DNA of 64,000 nt from Streptomyces lavendofoliae. GTDB taxonomy: Bacteria; Actinomycetota; Actinomycetes; Streptomycetales; Streptomycetaceae. Each line of letters opens with the position of its first letter. Position 1 is the stretch's first letter. Of the stretch, positions 53,225 through 62,159 are shown piece after piece. The stretch is taken from positions 248,001-312,000 of the forward strand of contig NZ_BMTP01000009.1 of assembly GCF_014649735.1 (NCBI RefSeq), written 5' to 3'. The notes below the pieces were generated by a model, which made no database searches, was not told the origin of the DNA, and saw only the letters and a program-made list of their open reading frames with translations. Made by a program: the position numbers and the translations under genes.

Positions 53225-54436
53225 TCAGTGGCCGGTGTCGTTCGGCCGGTCGCCGGGCACCGCGACCGTGGCGCGGAAGACGGTCCCCCGGCCCGATACG
53301 GCGACGCGTTCCCACGCGGGTACGTAGACGGCGCGGCCGGGCCCGATGGTCAAGGAGGCGCCGGCGGAGGCGACGTGGGCCTCGCCCTGGGTGCACAGGA
53401 GGATCTGCGGCGCGCCCGGGGCGAGCGGCCGGGGGCGGAGCGGGGTGGTGAGCACGAGCCGGGAGAGGCGGAAGTCGTCGACGGGCGCGGGGTAGACCTG
53501 CTCGTCGCCCTCCGCCCGGGGGACCAGGACAGGGGTGGGCAGCGCGCTGAAGCGGACCACCTTCAGCAGCTCGTCGGGGTCGACGTGCTTGCTCGTCAGG
53601 CCGCACCGCAGGACGTTGTCGGAGCTCGCCATGATCTCCACGCCGAGACCGGAGAGGTACGCGTGCGGGACGCCCGCGCCGAGGTGGAGGGCCTCACCCG
53701 GGGCGAGCCGCACGTACCGCAGCATCAGGGCGCCGAGAAGCCCGGGATCGCCGGGGTGGGCGCGCGCGATCGCCAGGTAGGCGCCGAGGTCCGCCCGGTG
53801 GGGGCCCTCGCGGGCCGCTTCGCGCGCGACCGCGCCGGTGACCTCGCCGACCAGGCCGGCGGGCGGCGAGAGGAACGCGGTGAACACCTCCCGCAGCGCG
53901 GCCTCGTCGTCGCCGTCGCGCAGCGCCGCGCCGAAGGGTCGCAAGCCCGGTACGTCCAGCCGGTCCAGCAGATCGGCGCACCCGCGCGGCGCCCGGAATC
54001 CGCAGAGGCCGTCGAACGGGGTGAGAGCGACGATCATCTCCGGCTTGTGGTGCCCGTCGCGGTAGTTGCGGTGCGGCGCGTCCACGGGCACGCCCAGGGC
54101 GTTCTCCACCGCGAAGCCCGCCGCGGCCTGGGCGAGGTCGGGGTGGACCTGGAGGGAGAGCGGGGCGTCGGCGGCGAGCAGCTTCAGCAGGAAGGGCAGC
54201 CGGGGTCCGAACCGGCGCAGGCCGGCCGACCCCAGCTCACGCGCGGGATCGGCGGCGATGACCCGGTCGAGCGGCAGCGTGTGGCCGTCGCGCTCGACGC
54301 GGGACGGCGCCGCGGGGTGGGCGCCCATCCACAGCTCGGCCTGGGGCTCCCCGGTGGGCGGCGTTCCCATGAGTTCGGGCAGCGCGGTGGTGGAGCCCCA
54401 GGCGTAGGGCTGGACGGTGTTGGTGAGGAGGTCCAT
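53225..54436 (-). CDS. manA: Mannose-6-phosphate isomerase, type I
   Basis: The 403-residue cupin enzyme interconverts mannose 6-phosphate and fructose 6-phosphate. Type I zinc motifs are present: PLSLQVHPD, YRDGHHKPEM and the later HLGAGVPHAYLSGLGVEIMASSDNV. It channels mannose released by the beta-mannosidase into glycolysis after phosphorylation by the ROK kinase upstream. It follows the ROK gene on the same strand, with 227 bp and a hairpin between. Confidence 0.93.
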   Translation of the reverse strand: MDLLTNTVQPYAWGSTTALPELMGTPPTGEPQAELWMGAHPAAPSRVERDGHTLPLDRVIAADPARELGSAGLRRFGPRLPFLLKLLAADAPLSLQVHPDLAQAAAGFAVENALGVPVDAPHRNYRDGHHKPEMIVALTPFDGLCGFRAPRGCADLLDRLDVPGLRPFGAALRDGDDEAALREVFTAFLSPPAGLVGEVTGAVAREAAREGPHRADLGAYLAIARAHPGDPGLLGALMLRYVRLAPGEALHLGAGVPHAYLSGLGVEIMASSDNVLRCGLTSKHVDPDELLKVVRFSALPTPVLVPRAEGDEQVYPAPVDDFRLSRLVLTTPLRPRPLAPGAPQILLCTQGEAHVASAGASLTIGPGRAVYVPAWERVAVSGRGTVFRATVAVPGDRPNDTGH

Positions 54437-54463
54437 GAGGTGTGCGTCCTGGCGTAGGGGGCG

Positions 54464-54486
54464 GGGGCTGTCGTGCGGACAGCCCC
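54464..54486. terminator. Hairpin between ROK kinase and manA genes
   Basis: A 9-bp stem GGGGCTGTC (54464-54472) with its complement (54478-54486) and a GTGCG loop lies downstream of the ROK kinase and just upstream of manA on the minus strand. It may terminate the kinase transcript. Confidence 0.55.
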
Positions 54487-54663
54487 TGGGGCCTGTCTTC
54501 CGGATCTTGCGGGGCTCGCGCGATGTGCCCCGGCACGCGCGTCTGCCGTGTCGTAGTCGGTCGCCCGTGCTGGTCAGTGGCTCCCTCCTCCGCCTTGCGT
54601 CCGCACGCACCGGACCCGCTCCCGCATCCGGCGCGATCCGGCCCGATCCGAAAAGACAGGGCC

Positions 54664-55638
54664 CTAGGGGCGGCCGGCCGGCAGCCCGGGCGCGCCGCGG
54701 CCCGCCCCCGGCAGGCCGGTGGCAGCGGCGGCCGCCGCGCCGATCAGGCCGGCGTCCAGGGCGAGCCGCGCCGGGACGACCGGCACGCCGCGGGCGAAGT
54801 CGAGGACCGCGTAGCCGTCGAGGTGGCGGCGGAGCGGGCCGAACAGCGTCTCGCCGGCCTGGGCGACGCCCCCGCCGATCACCACCAGGTCGAGCTCCAC
54901 CAGGGCGATCGTCGCGGCGATCCCCGCCGCCAGCGCCCTCGCGGCACGGTCGTAGGCGGCCAGCGCCCTGGTGTCGCCCTCGCGGGCCGCGGCGGCGACG
55001 GCCGCGGCCGTGGGGGCCGCGCCCGCCGGGGGCACCCACCCCGACTCCAGCGCGTGGGCGGCGATGGCCGTACCGCTGGCGAAGCGCTCCACGCAGCCGC
55101 GCGCCCCGCACGGGCACAGCGGGCCGTTCTGCTCCACGCTGATGTGGCCGATGTGCCCGGCGTTGCCGGAACCGCCCGCGTGCAGCGAACCGTTGAGGAC
55201 CAGGCCGCCGCCCACCCCGGTGGAGACCACCATGCACAGGGCGTTGTCCACGCCTCGGGCGGCGCCCGTCCAGTGTTCGGCCGCCGCCATCGCGACCGCG
55301 TCCCCCACCAGCACGGGCCGGATGCCGTCGGGCACGCGCGCGTGGGCGCGGACCCGGTCCACGAGCGGGAACCCCCGCCAGGAGGGGATGTTCACCGGAG
55401 CGACCGTCCCGGCCGCGGTGTCCACGGGGCCCGCGCAGCCGACGCCCAGACAGGAGAGGCCGGCCCACTCCGGGCTCGCCGCCAGGTCGTCCAGCACGGC
55501 GTCGACCGCCGCCATCAGCTCCTCCGCCGAGCCCTGCGCCGGGGTGGCGCACTGGCTGCGGGCCACCAGGCGGCCGCCGGAGTCGATGAGCGCGCCGGCG
55601 ATCTTCGTACCGCCGATGTCGAGTGCTCCGTAGACCAT
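54664..55638 (-). CDS. ROK-family sugar kinase
   Basis: The 324-residue kinase has the ROK ATP motif (ALDIGGTKIAGALID), the catalytic region STGVGGGLVLNG, GHIGHISVE and the zinc-binding CPCGARGC. No helix-turn-helix is present, so it is an enzyme and not a ROK repressor. Substrate is probably mannose, fructose or glucose; its neighbours phosphomannose isomerase and GH1 glycosidase fit mannokinase or glucokinase. It diverges from the GH1 gene over a region with operator-like sites. Confidence 0.9.
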   Translation of the reverse strand: MVYGALDIGGTKIAGALIDSGGRLVARSQCATPAQGSAEELMAAVDAVLDDLAASPEWAGLSCLGVGCAGPVDTAAGTVAPVNIPSWRGFPLVDRVRAHARVPDGIRPVLVGDAVAMAAAEHWTGAARGVDNALCMVVSTGVGGGLVLNGSLHAGGSGNAGHIGHISVEQNGPLCPCGARGCVERFASGTAIAAHALESGWVPPAGAAPTAAAVAAAAREGDTRALAAYDRAARALAAGIAATIALVELDLVVIGGGVAQAGETLFGPLRRHLDGYAVLDFARGVPVVPARLALDAGLIGAAAAAATGLPGAGRGAPGLPAGRP

Positions 55639-55697
55639 CGTGTCGGACCTTTCCTCACAGTGGGGCTCAGCGTGCGCCCGCCACTGTGCCTGCCTCT

Positions 55698-55724
55698 GAC
55701 AACGTTGTCTAGTAAACCGGTTCA
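55698..55724. promoter_or_regulatory. Two putative LacI operators in the ROK/GH1 divergent promoter
   Basis: The perfect 12-bp palindrome GACAACGTTGTC (55698-55709), typical of LacI-family operators, is followed by GTAAACCGGTTCA (55712-55724), which matches the element seen at the importer promoters. A short inverted repeat GGGTTT/AAACCC (55734-55749) follows. The 208-bp region should hold both divergent promoters. Confidence 0.65.
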
Positions 55725-55846
55725 GTTAAGTCGGGGTTTAGTAAAACCCTTGCCGTATCGCCGGCCCCGGCTGGACCACGGGCCCTCCGCGCCCTCACGA
55801 TCGGGCCACTCCTCCGATCCGTCCCCCAGTAAAAGGCAGCCGCTCC

Positions 55847-57244
55847 ATGAGCCGATTCCCCACCTTCCCGCCGGAATTCGAATTCGGCGCGGCGACTTCC
55901 GCCTACCAGATCGAGGGAGCCGTGTCGGAGGACGGCCGAGGGCCGTCGATCTGGGACACCTTCTGCCGTCGTCCCGGCGCCGTCCTCGACGGCGGCGACG
56001 GTGACACGGCGTGCGGCCACTACCACCGCCACCGGGAGGACGTCTCGCTCCTCGCGGACCTCGGGGTGCGTTCGTACCGGTTCTCCGTGGCCTGGCCGCG
56101 CGTCCAGCCCACCGGCGCGGGACCGGCGAACCCCAAGGGCATCGACTTCTACTCCCGGCTCGTGGACGACCTGCTGCACGCCGGCATCACCCCGGCCGTC
56201 ACGCTGTACCACTGGGATCTTCCGCAGGTCCTGGAGGACGCGGGCGGCTGGCGCTGCCGGGACACGGCCGCGCGCTTCGCCGAGTACACCGCCCTGGTCG
56301 CCGACGCACTGGGCGACCGCGTCCCGCGCTGGATCACGCTCAACGAACCCTGGTGCAGCGCCTTCCTGGGATACGCCGACGGGGAGCACGCGCCGGGCGC
56401 GCGAGAGGGAACCCCCGCCCTGGCGGCGGCCCACCACCTGCTGGTGGCCCACGGCCTGTCCCTGCGTGCCCTGCGGGCGGCCGGGGTGCGCGAGGCGGGC
56501 ATCGCCCTCAATCTCACGCATGTGTCACCGGCCGGGACGCGCCCCGAGGACCGGGAGGCGGCCGTCCGCGCCGAGACCCAGCGCAATCTGATGTGGACCG
56601 AGCCGCTGCTGGCCGGCCGCTACCCCGCCACCGAAACCGACACCTGGGAGGAACTGATCGAGCGCCAGGACTTCCGCCGCGCCGGCGACCTCGACCTGAT
56701 CTCCGCGCCGATGGACTTCCTCGGCATCAACTACTACACGCCGTCCACCGTCCGGGCGGCCCCCTACCGGGAGCCCGACCCGGGCCGCCGGCACGCGAGG
56801 GACAACCGCTTCGAGGAGGTTCCCGTCCCCGGGGCCCGGCGGACGGCGATGGGCTGGCCCGTCGTCCCCGGGACCCTCCGCTCGCTCCTGACGTCCCTGC
56901 GCGAGCGGTACGGCCCCGCCCTCCCGCCGGTCCACATCACGGAGAACGGCTCCGCCGAGCACGACACCCCGGCGGCGGACGGCACGGTGCACGACACCGA
57001 CCGGATCGCCTACCTCCGGGCGCACCTCGGTGCGGTCGCGGACGCGATGGCCGACGGCGTGGACGTACGGGGTTACTACGTGTGGTCCCTGCTGGACAAC
57101 TTCGAATGGTCCTACGGCTACAGCCGCCGGTTCGGCATCGTCCACGTGGACTACGCGACCCAGCGGCGCACCCCCAAGGCCAGTTACGCCTGGTACCGGG
57201 AGCTGATCGCGACGGCGGGGGCACGCGCGGGGCGGACCCGGTGA
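55847..57244 (+). CDS. GH1-family beta-glycosidase
   Basis: The 465-residue enzyme is a cytoplasmic GH1 protein with the N-terminal signature FPPEFEFGAATSAYQIEG, acid/base Glu167 (TLNEP) and nucleophile Glu366 (ITENG). It would hydrolyse beta-glucosides or mixed glucosyl-mannosyl oligosaccharides, so the locus may handle glucomannan as well as mannan. It has its own promoter shared with the divergent ROK kinase. Confidence 0.94.
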   Translation: MSRFPTFPPEFEFGAATSAYQIEGAVSEDGRGPSIWDTFCRRPGAVLDGGDGDTACGHYHRHREDVSLLADLGVRSYRFSVAWPRVQPTGAGPANPKGIDFYSRLVDDLLHAGITPAVTLYHWDLPQVLEDAGGWRCRDTAARFAEYTALVADALGDRVPRWITLNEPWCSAFLGYADGEHAPGAREGTPALAAAHHLLVAHGLSLRALRAAGVREAGIALNLTHVSPAGTRPEDREAAVRAETQRNLMWTEPLLAGRYPATETDTWEELIERQDFRRAGDLDLISAPMDFLGINYYTPSTVRAAPYREPDPGRRHARDNRFEEVPVPGARRTAMGWPVVPGTLRSLLTSLRERYGPALPPVHITENGSAEHDTPAADGTVHDTDRIAYLRAHLGAVADAMADGVDVRGYYVWSLLDNFEWSYGYSRRFGIVHVDYATQRRTPKASYAWYRELIATAGARAGRTR

Positions 57245-57275
57245 GGACGCCGGGCCATCTCGCGGCCGCGGCCGC

Positions 57276-58268
57276 TCACAGCCATCCGTTGCGCTGGGCG
57301 TGCAGGGCCATCTGGAAGCGGTTGGCGGCGCCGAGCCGGGCCATCAGGACCTGAAGGCGGCGGTAGAGCGTGCGGCGGCTGACGCCCAGTTCACGGGCGA
57401 TGACGTCGTCGCCCGCACCGCCCGCGAGGAGCCACAGCAGACGGCGGTCGGCCGGTGGCAGTCCGCCGGGGCGGGTGGTGCGGCCGTGGAAGGGGAGGGC
57501 GTTCTGCCAGGACTGCTCGAACAGTGCGACGAGCGCGGAGAGCAGGCCGCACGGCTGCACCACGAGCATGGTGTTGTGCACGTCGGCCTCTTTGATCGAC
57601 AACGACACCAGGGCGTACGCCTCGTCGATGACGACCAGCTTGACGGGCACCGACGGCAGCACCCTGGCCTGCTCGCCGGCGGCGACGCACGGCTCGATGA
57701 CGTCCTTCAGGTGGCCCGGGTGCTCCAGCGACTCCCGCGAGTACACGACCCGCTGCGTCACGCCGCGGGCGAGGGTGGCCAGCGCGTCGTCCGTGGCGCC
57801 GGGCATGGGGAAGTACGGCGGGGACTCGAACTGCCGGATCTGCTCCCGCGCGCTCGCCCACGCGTGACGTATCCGGGGGCCGATGGCCTCGCCGGTGACG
57901 ACCTCCACGACATCGCCGTTGTAGGCGGCGAGCCGCTGCCGCCGGAACGACTCGAACGCGCCCCCGACGGCGACGCGCGACTCCTCGATCTCGGTCGCCC
58001 GGTGCCGGGCGAGGATCTCCAGACCGGCGGCGGGCGGGACCGGGGCCACCACGTCCCCGTTCTCCTCGGCGGCGCTGGCCAGACCGGCGTCGACGAGGGT
58101 CGCGTACGCGGCGGTCAGTTCGGCGTCGCCCAGACCGGTCGCGGCGGCGATCGCGCGCAGTGGTGCGGGGGCCAGGTCGAGCAGCGCCAGGTACACCCGG
58201 GCGGCCGTGGCGCCGATGCCCAGCAACCGCAGGGCGTCGCCCAGTCTCGCGTTCGTCATACGCCGCAT
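57276..58268 (-). CDS. TrmB-like / LuxR-HTH transcriptional regulator
   Basis: The 330-residue protein has an N-terminal winged helix of the TrmB type (LGIGATAARVYLALLDL...). A middle domain (~90-250) resembles the phospholipase-D-like sugar or ligand-binding part of TrmB proteins. A C-terminal LuxR-type helix-turn-helix lies at ~270-325 (GGAGDDVIARELGVSRRTLYRRLQVLMARLG). Having a DNA-binding motif at both ends is characteristic of a streptomycete regulator family. The start is the ATG at 58268 or 58259. It diverges from pepP; no operator was recognised. Confidence 0.85.
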   Translation of the reverse strand: MRRMTNARLGDALRLLGIGATAARVYLALLDLAPAPLRAIAAATGLGDAELTAAYATLVDAGLASAAEENGDVVAPVPPAAGLEILARHRATEIEESRVAVGGAFESFRRQRLAAYNGDVVEVVTGEAIGPRIRHAWASAREQIRQFESPPYFPMPGATDDALATLARGVTQRVVYSRESLEHPGHLKDVIEPCVAAGEQARVLPSVPVKLVVIDEAYALVSLSIKEADVHNTMLVVQPCGLLSALVALFEQSWQNALPFHGRTTRPGGLPPADRRLLWLLAGGAGDDVIARELGVSRRTLYRRLQVLMARLGAANRFQMALHAQRNGWL

Positions 58269-58433
58269 TATGGGCGGCCCGGCCGGGCCGCCCGGCGCCG
58301 CGGTGGCCGATCCGTGCCAGTGGCACGGCCCCGCACCGGGCGGGCGCGGCGCGGGATACCGTGCGCGAGCCGCCGACGACCGGCGGCACCGGGAAGACCC
58401 ATCGAAAGACCTACCGGGAAGAAGGTGCACGCC

Positions 58434-59846
58434 GTGGCGAAAGGCCGCAAGAACGGGCTCTACTCGGGCATCTCCGAGGAACTCTCCGCCCTGATGCGGA
58501 CGGGGTGGGCCGACACCGAGCGGCACGACCTGCGGCTCGGTGACCAGGCCCCGTACGCGGCCCGTCGCCGCGCCGCGCTCTCCGCGCGGTTCCCGGGCGA
58601 ACGCCTGGTGATCCCCTCGGGCAACCTCAAGACCCGCTCGAACGACGATACGTACCCGTTCCGCCCCCACTCCGCCTACGTGCACATGACCGGGGACCGG
58701 GCCAGGGACGGCGCGCTCGTCCTGGAGCCCCGCGCGGACGGCGGCCACGACGCCTACTGCTACCAGTTGCCCAGGGACGGCAGGGACACCGACGAGTTCT
58801 GGACCGGCGCCACGTCCGAGCTGTGGATGGGCAGGCGCCGTTCCCTCGCCGAGTCGGAACTCGTGCTCGGACTGCCCTGCCGGGACGTCCGCACGGCCGC
58901 CGCCGACCTGGCCGCCGCCTCCCCGGCCCCGACCCGGATCGTGCGCGGGGTCGACCCCGCGCTGGAGGCCGCGGTCACCACGGACGAGGAGCGCGACGAC
59001 GAACTGGAGGAGGCGCTCGGCGACCTCCGACTCGTCAAGGACGAGTGGGAGATCGCCGAACTCCGCAAGGCCGTGGACTCCACGGTGCGCGGGTTCACCG
59101 ACGTGATCGGCGAGCTGTCCACGGCGGTCGCGACGTCCGAGCGGTGGATCGAGGGAACGTTCTTCCGCCGCGCCCGCCTCGAAGGCAACTCCGTCGGCTA
59201 CGGCTCGATCTGCGCGGCCGGCGAGCACGCCACGATCATGCACTGGACCGACAACGACGGCCCGGTGCGCCCGGGGGACCTGCTCCTGCTCGACGCCGGC
59301 GTGGAGACGCACACCCTCTACACCGCCGACGTCACGCGCACGCTGCCGGTCAGCGGCACCTTCACACCCCTCCAGCGCACGGTCTACGACGCGGTGTACG
59401 ACGCCCAGGAGGCGGGCATGGCGGCCGTCAAGCCGGGTGCCGCGTACCGGGACTTCCACGAGGCGTCCCAGCGTCACCTGGCGGCCCGGCTGGTCGAGTG
59501 GGGCTTCATCGCGGGCCCGGCGGAGCGGGCGTACGAGCTGGGTCTCCAGCGCCGCTTCACCATGGCGGGCACCGGCCACATGCTCGGGCTGGACGTCCAC
59601 GACTGCGCGCACGCGCGCAACGAGGAGTACGTCGACGGCGTGCTGGCACCGGGCATGGTGCTCACCGTCGAGCCCGGCCTGTACTTCCAGCCGGACGACC
59701 TCACCGTGCCCGAGGAGTGGCGCGGCATCGGGGTCCGGATCGAGGACGACCTGCTCGTGACCGAGGACGGCCACGAGAACCTGTCGGCGGGCCTGCCGCG
59801 GTCGTCGGGCGACGTCGAGGAGTGGATGGCCCGGCTCGCGGGCTGA
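58434..59846 (+). CDS. pepP: Xaa-Pro aminopeptidase (aminopeptidase P, M24B)
   Basis: The 470-residue protein has an N-terminal aminopeptidase P domain (~30-190) and a pita-bread metallopeptidase domain. The metal ligands can be followed in LLLDAGVETHTLYTADVTRTL (two Asp), AGTGHMLGLDVHD (His), VLTVEPGLYF (Glu) and IGVRIEDDLLV (Glu). It removes N-terminal residues before proline. The GTG at 58434 has GGAAGAAGG upstream; a GTG three codons earlier is also possible. Confidence 0.93.
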   Translation: MAKGRKNGLYSGISEELSALMRTGWADTERHDLRLGDQAPYAARRRAALSARFPGERLVIPSGNLKTRSNDDTYPFRPHSAYVHMTGDRARDGALVLEPRADGGHDAYCYQLPRDGRDTDEFWTGATSELWMGRRRSLAESELVLGLPCRDVRTAAADLAAASPAPTRIVRGVDPALEAAVTTDEERDDELEEALGDLRLVKDEWEIAELRKAVDSTVRGFTDVIGELSTAVATSERWIEGTFFRRARLEGNSVGYGSICAAGEHATIMHWTDNDGPVRPGDLLLLDAGVETHTLYTADVTRTLPVSGTFTPLQRTVYDAVYDAQEAGMAAVKPGAAYRDFHEASQRHLAARLVEWGFIAGPAERAYELGLQRRFTMAGTGHMLGLDVHDCAHARNEEYVDGVLAPGMVLTVEPGLYFQPDDLTVPEEWRGIGVRIEDDLLVTEDGHENLSAGLPRSSGDVEEWMARLAG

Positions 59847-60031
59847 GCCCGCCGGGGGACCGGCGCCCGGCGCGGCTCCACCGGCCGGAGGGGCCGGGCC
59901 GGGACGCGGCGCGTGGTGTGCTCGCGGGTCCACCCCGCCGCACGGAGGGCGCGGTGGGCGGAGGCGCCGCGCGCGCCGCGACGCGGGCGACGCCCCCGGG
60001 CCCGGAGCCCGTCCGAGGCGCGGTCCCGTCC

Positions 60032-60988
60032 TCAGCGGGAGGTGTCGAGCACCAGCTTGCCGGTGGTCCTGCGGGCGCGGAGGTCCTCGTGCGCCCGGGC
60101 CGCCTCGCCCAGCGGGTAGACACCGCCGACCCGCGGCGCCAGCCGTCCGTCGCCGACCATCGCCAGCAGCTCGGCCATCGGCTCCCGGTACATGCCGGGA
60201 CGCCCGATGGCGTGCATCAGCCAGAAGCCCACGACCGCCCGGGAGCGCCCCATCAGCTGCGCGGCGTGCACGGGCTGCGGGGCCTGGCGGCCCGCCATGC
60301 CGTACGTGACGAGCCGGCCGAACGGCGCGAGCGCGGCGAGGGACTCCTCGAAGACCGGACCGCCCGTCATCTCCAGGACGACGTCCACCTTCCGGCCCCC
60401 GTTGGCCTCCGTCAGCCGGTCCTTCAACCCGTCCGGGGCGGAGTCGACGGCGACGTCCGCGCCGAGGGAGAGGGCGAGTTGGCGTTTCTCCGGTGTGGAG
60501 GCGGTGGCGATCACGCGCCCGGCCCCGAACGCCTTCGCCAGCTGCACGGCGATCGAGCCGGTGCCGCCCGCGGCGGCGTGCACGACGAGCGACTCGCCCT
60601 CGGCCACGCGCCCCGAGGTGCGCAGCAGGTGCCAGGCGGTGAGGCCCTGCACGATCAGCGCCAGGGCCTCCCCGTCGCCCACCGCGTCGGGGACGTCGAT
60701 CGCCAGGTCCTCCCGGACCGACGCCTTCTCGGCGTAGCCGCCGTAGTTGTCCGCGAGGGCGACGATCCGCCGCCCGTCCTCCGTGCGGCCGACCACCTCG
60801 CCGCCCGGGATCATGGGCAGGGCGGAACGGGACAGGTACGAGTCCTCGACCGCGTGCGTGTCGGCGTAGTTGACGCCGGCCGCCGAGACGTCGATCAGCA
60901 GGCGGCCGGGCTCGGGTACCGGGTCGGGCACCTCCACCAGCCGCAGCACTTCCGGTCCGCCGAACTCGGTGACGTGTACCGCTCGCAC
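60032..60988 (-). CDS. Zinc-free quinone oxidoreductase (MDR superfamily)
   Basis: The 318-residue NADPH-dependent enzyme has the quinone-reductase N-terminus (FGGPEVLRLVEVPDPVPEPG), GVNYADTHAVE and the nucleotide-binding AAAGGTGSIAVQLAKA. Catalytic zinc ligands of alcohol dehydrogenases are absent. It starts at a GTG with GAGGAG 5 bp upstream. It probably reduces quinones or enones; no pathway context. Confidence 0.92.
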   Translation of the reverse strand: MRAVHVTEFGGPEVLRLVEVPDPVPEPGRLLIDVSAAGVNYADTHAVEDSYLSRSALPMIPGGEVVGRTEDGRRIVALADNYGGYAEKASVREDLAIDVPDAVGDGEALALIVQGLTAWHLLRTSGRVAEGESLVVHAAAGGTGSIAVQLAKAFGAGRVIATASTPEKRQLALSLGADVAVDSAPDGLKDRLTEANGGRKVDVVLEMTGGPVFEESLAALAPFGRLVTYGMAGRQAPQPVHAAQLMGRSRAVVGFWLMHAIGRPGMYREPMAELLAMVGDGRLAPRVGGVYPLGEAARAHEDLRARRTTGKLVLDTSR

Positions 60989-61128
60989 AGTCGCTCCTCA
61001 CTTCCCTGGCATGTCCGCGCGGGGGCGCCCCGCGGAGCCCCCGGCGCCACGTTCCCATCAGGTGAGAGGGATTACCAACTGCTCAGTATGTGAACTGTGC
61101 CACTCATCTGCGCGTACGGTGCCGCCGC

Positions 61129-62109
61129 TCACGCGCCCCGGCGCCGCCCCGGTGTCCCGCCCCGCCCGGCCGCCCCATCCGGCCGCCGCGTGGTGGGGGG
61201 CCCGTCGCCGGAGGGCGTGCCGTCGCCGGCGACCGGCCCGGCACGCCGGCCGGCGACCGGCCCGACGTCCCCGCCCACCCGCCGCCCGTGGGCGGCGCGC
61301 ACGCCCCGGGCACCCGGCCCGAGCAGCCGGCCGGGACGGGACCCGCTCTCCGCCGGCCGCGCCGCCCCCGCCGGCCGGGCCGCACCCGCGCCGCCGGGCG
61401 CCCGGCCCCGGACCCCGCCCCGCGCCCGGCCCGCCCGGTCCGGACACGGGCGCCGGGGCGGCGACAGCAGCGCGTGCGCCATGACGAGCAGCACACCCGC
61501 GCCGTTGGCCAGCCCGCCGACCACGTCGCTCGGATGGTGCATGCCCCGGTACAGGCGGGACACCGCCACGGCCGGCGGCACGGCCAGCAGCAGACCGGCC
61601 GCGGCGTACCGCCACGGCCCCCGCAGCCGGTTGACCACGAGCACGGCCAGCCCGCCGTACAGCGCGAGGGACGCCCCCGCGTGCCCGGACGGGAAGCTCG
61701 ACGTCGGCGGGGCGGCGTCCAGGCGCGGCACATCGGGGCGCGGCCGGTCCACGCACGCCGTGACCAGCAGGAAGAGCGCCGACTGCGCGGCGACCGACCC
61801 CACCAGGAACAGCGCCTCCGCCCAGCGCGGGGCACGGGGCAGCACGATCAGCGCGACGACGCACACGAGCGTGACACCGATGACGCTCTCGGTGGAGGCG
61901 AGGAACGTCAGCCACTCCGTGACGGCCGACGCCGTACCACCGCGCCGCCCGGCGAACCAGGTACTGACACCGTCCTCCGCCGACAGGGGCCACCACGCCG
62001 CCGCCGGGCCGGTGACGAGCAGACCCGCGCCCACCAACAGCAACCCCTGGAACGGCAACCACACCAGCGAGCCCATCCGTCCGGCGGCCGCACCGCTTCC
62101 CGTCGTCAT
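61129..62109 (-). CDS. PAP2-family membrane phosphatase with long basic tail
   Basis: The 326-residue protein has a PAP2 phosphatase domain in residues ~1-215 with the three motifs VDRPRPDVPR, SFPSGHAG and SRLYRGMHHPSDV, and about six membrane helices. The last ~110 residues are an Arg/Gly/Pro/Ala-rich tail of very low complexity. The motif residues suggest active lipid phosphatase. It may dephosphorylate undecaprenyl pyrophosphate or phosphatidic acid. Confidence 0.88.
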   Translation of the reverse strand: MTTGSGAAAGRMGSLVWLPFQGLLLVGAGLLVTGPAAAWWPLSAEDGVSTWFAGRRGGTASAVTEWLTFLASTESVIGVTLVCVVALIVLPRAPRWAEALFLVGSVAAQSALFLLVTACVDRPRPDVPRLDAAPPTSSFPSGHAGASLALYGGLAVLVVNRLRGPWRYAAAGLLLAVPPAVAVSRLYRGMHHPSDVVGGLANGAGVLLVMAHALLSPPRRPCPDRAGRARGGVRGRAPGGAGAARPAGAARPAESGSRPGRLLGPGARGVRAAHGRRVGGDVGPVAGRRAGPVAGDGTPSGDGPPTTRRPDGAAGRGGTPGRRRGA

Positions 62110-62159
62110 GGCCGTCTTGTTGCCCGAGGCGCCCGGGCGAACCGTGACGACGCTGGGAC

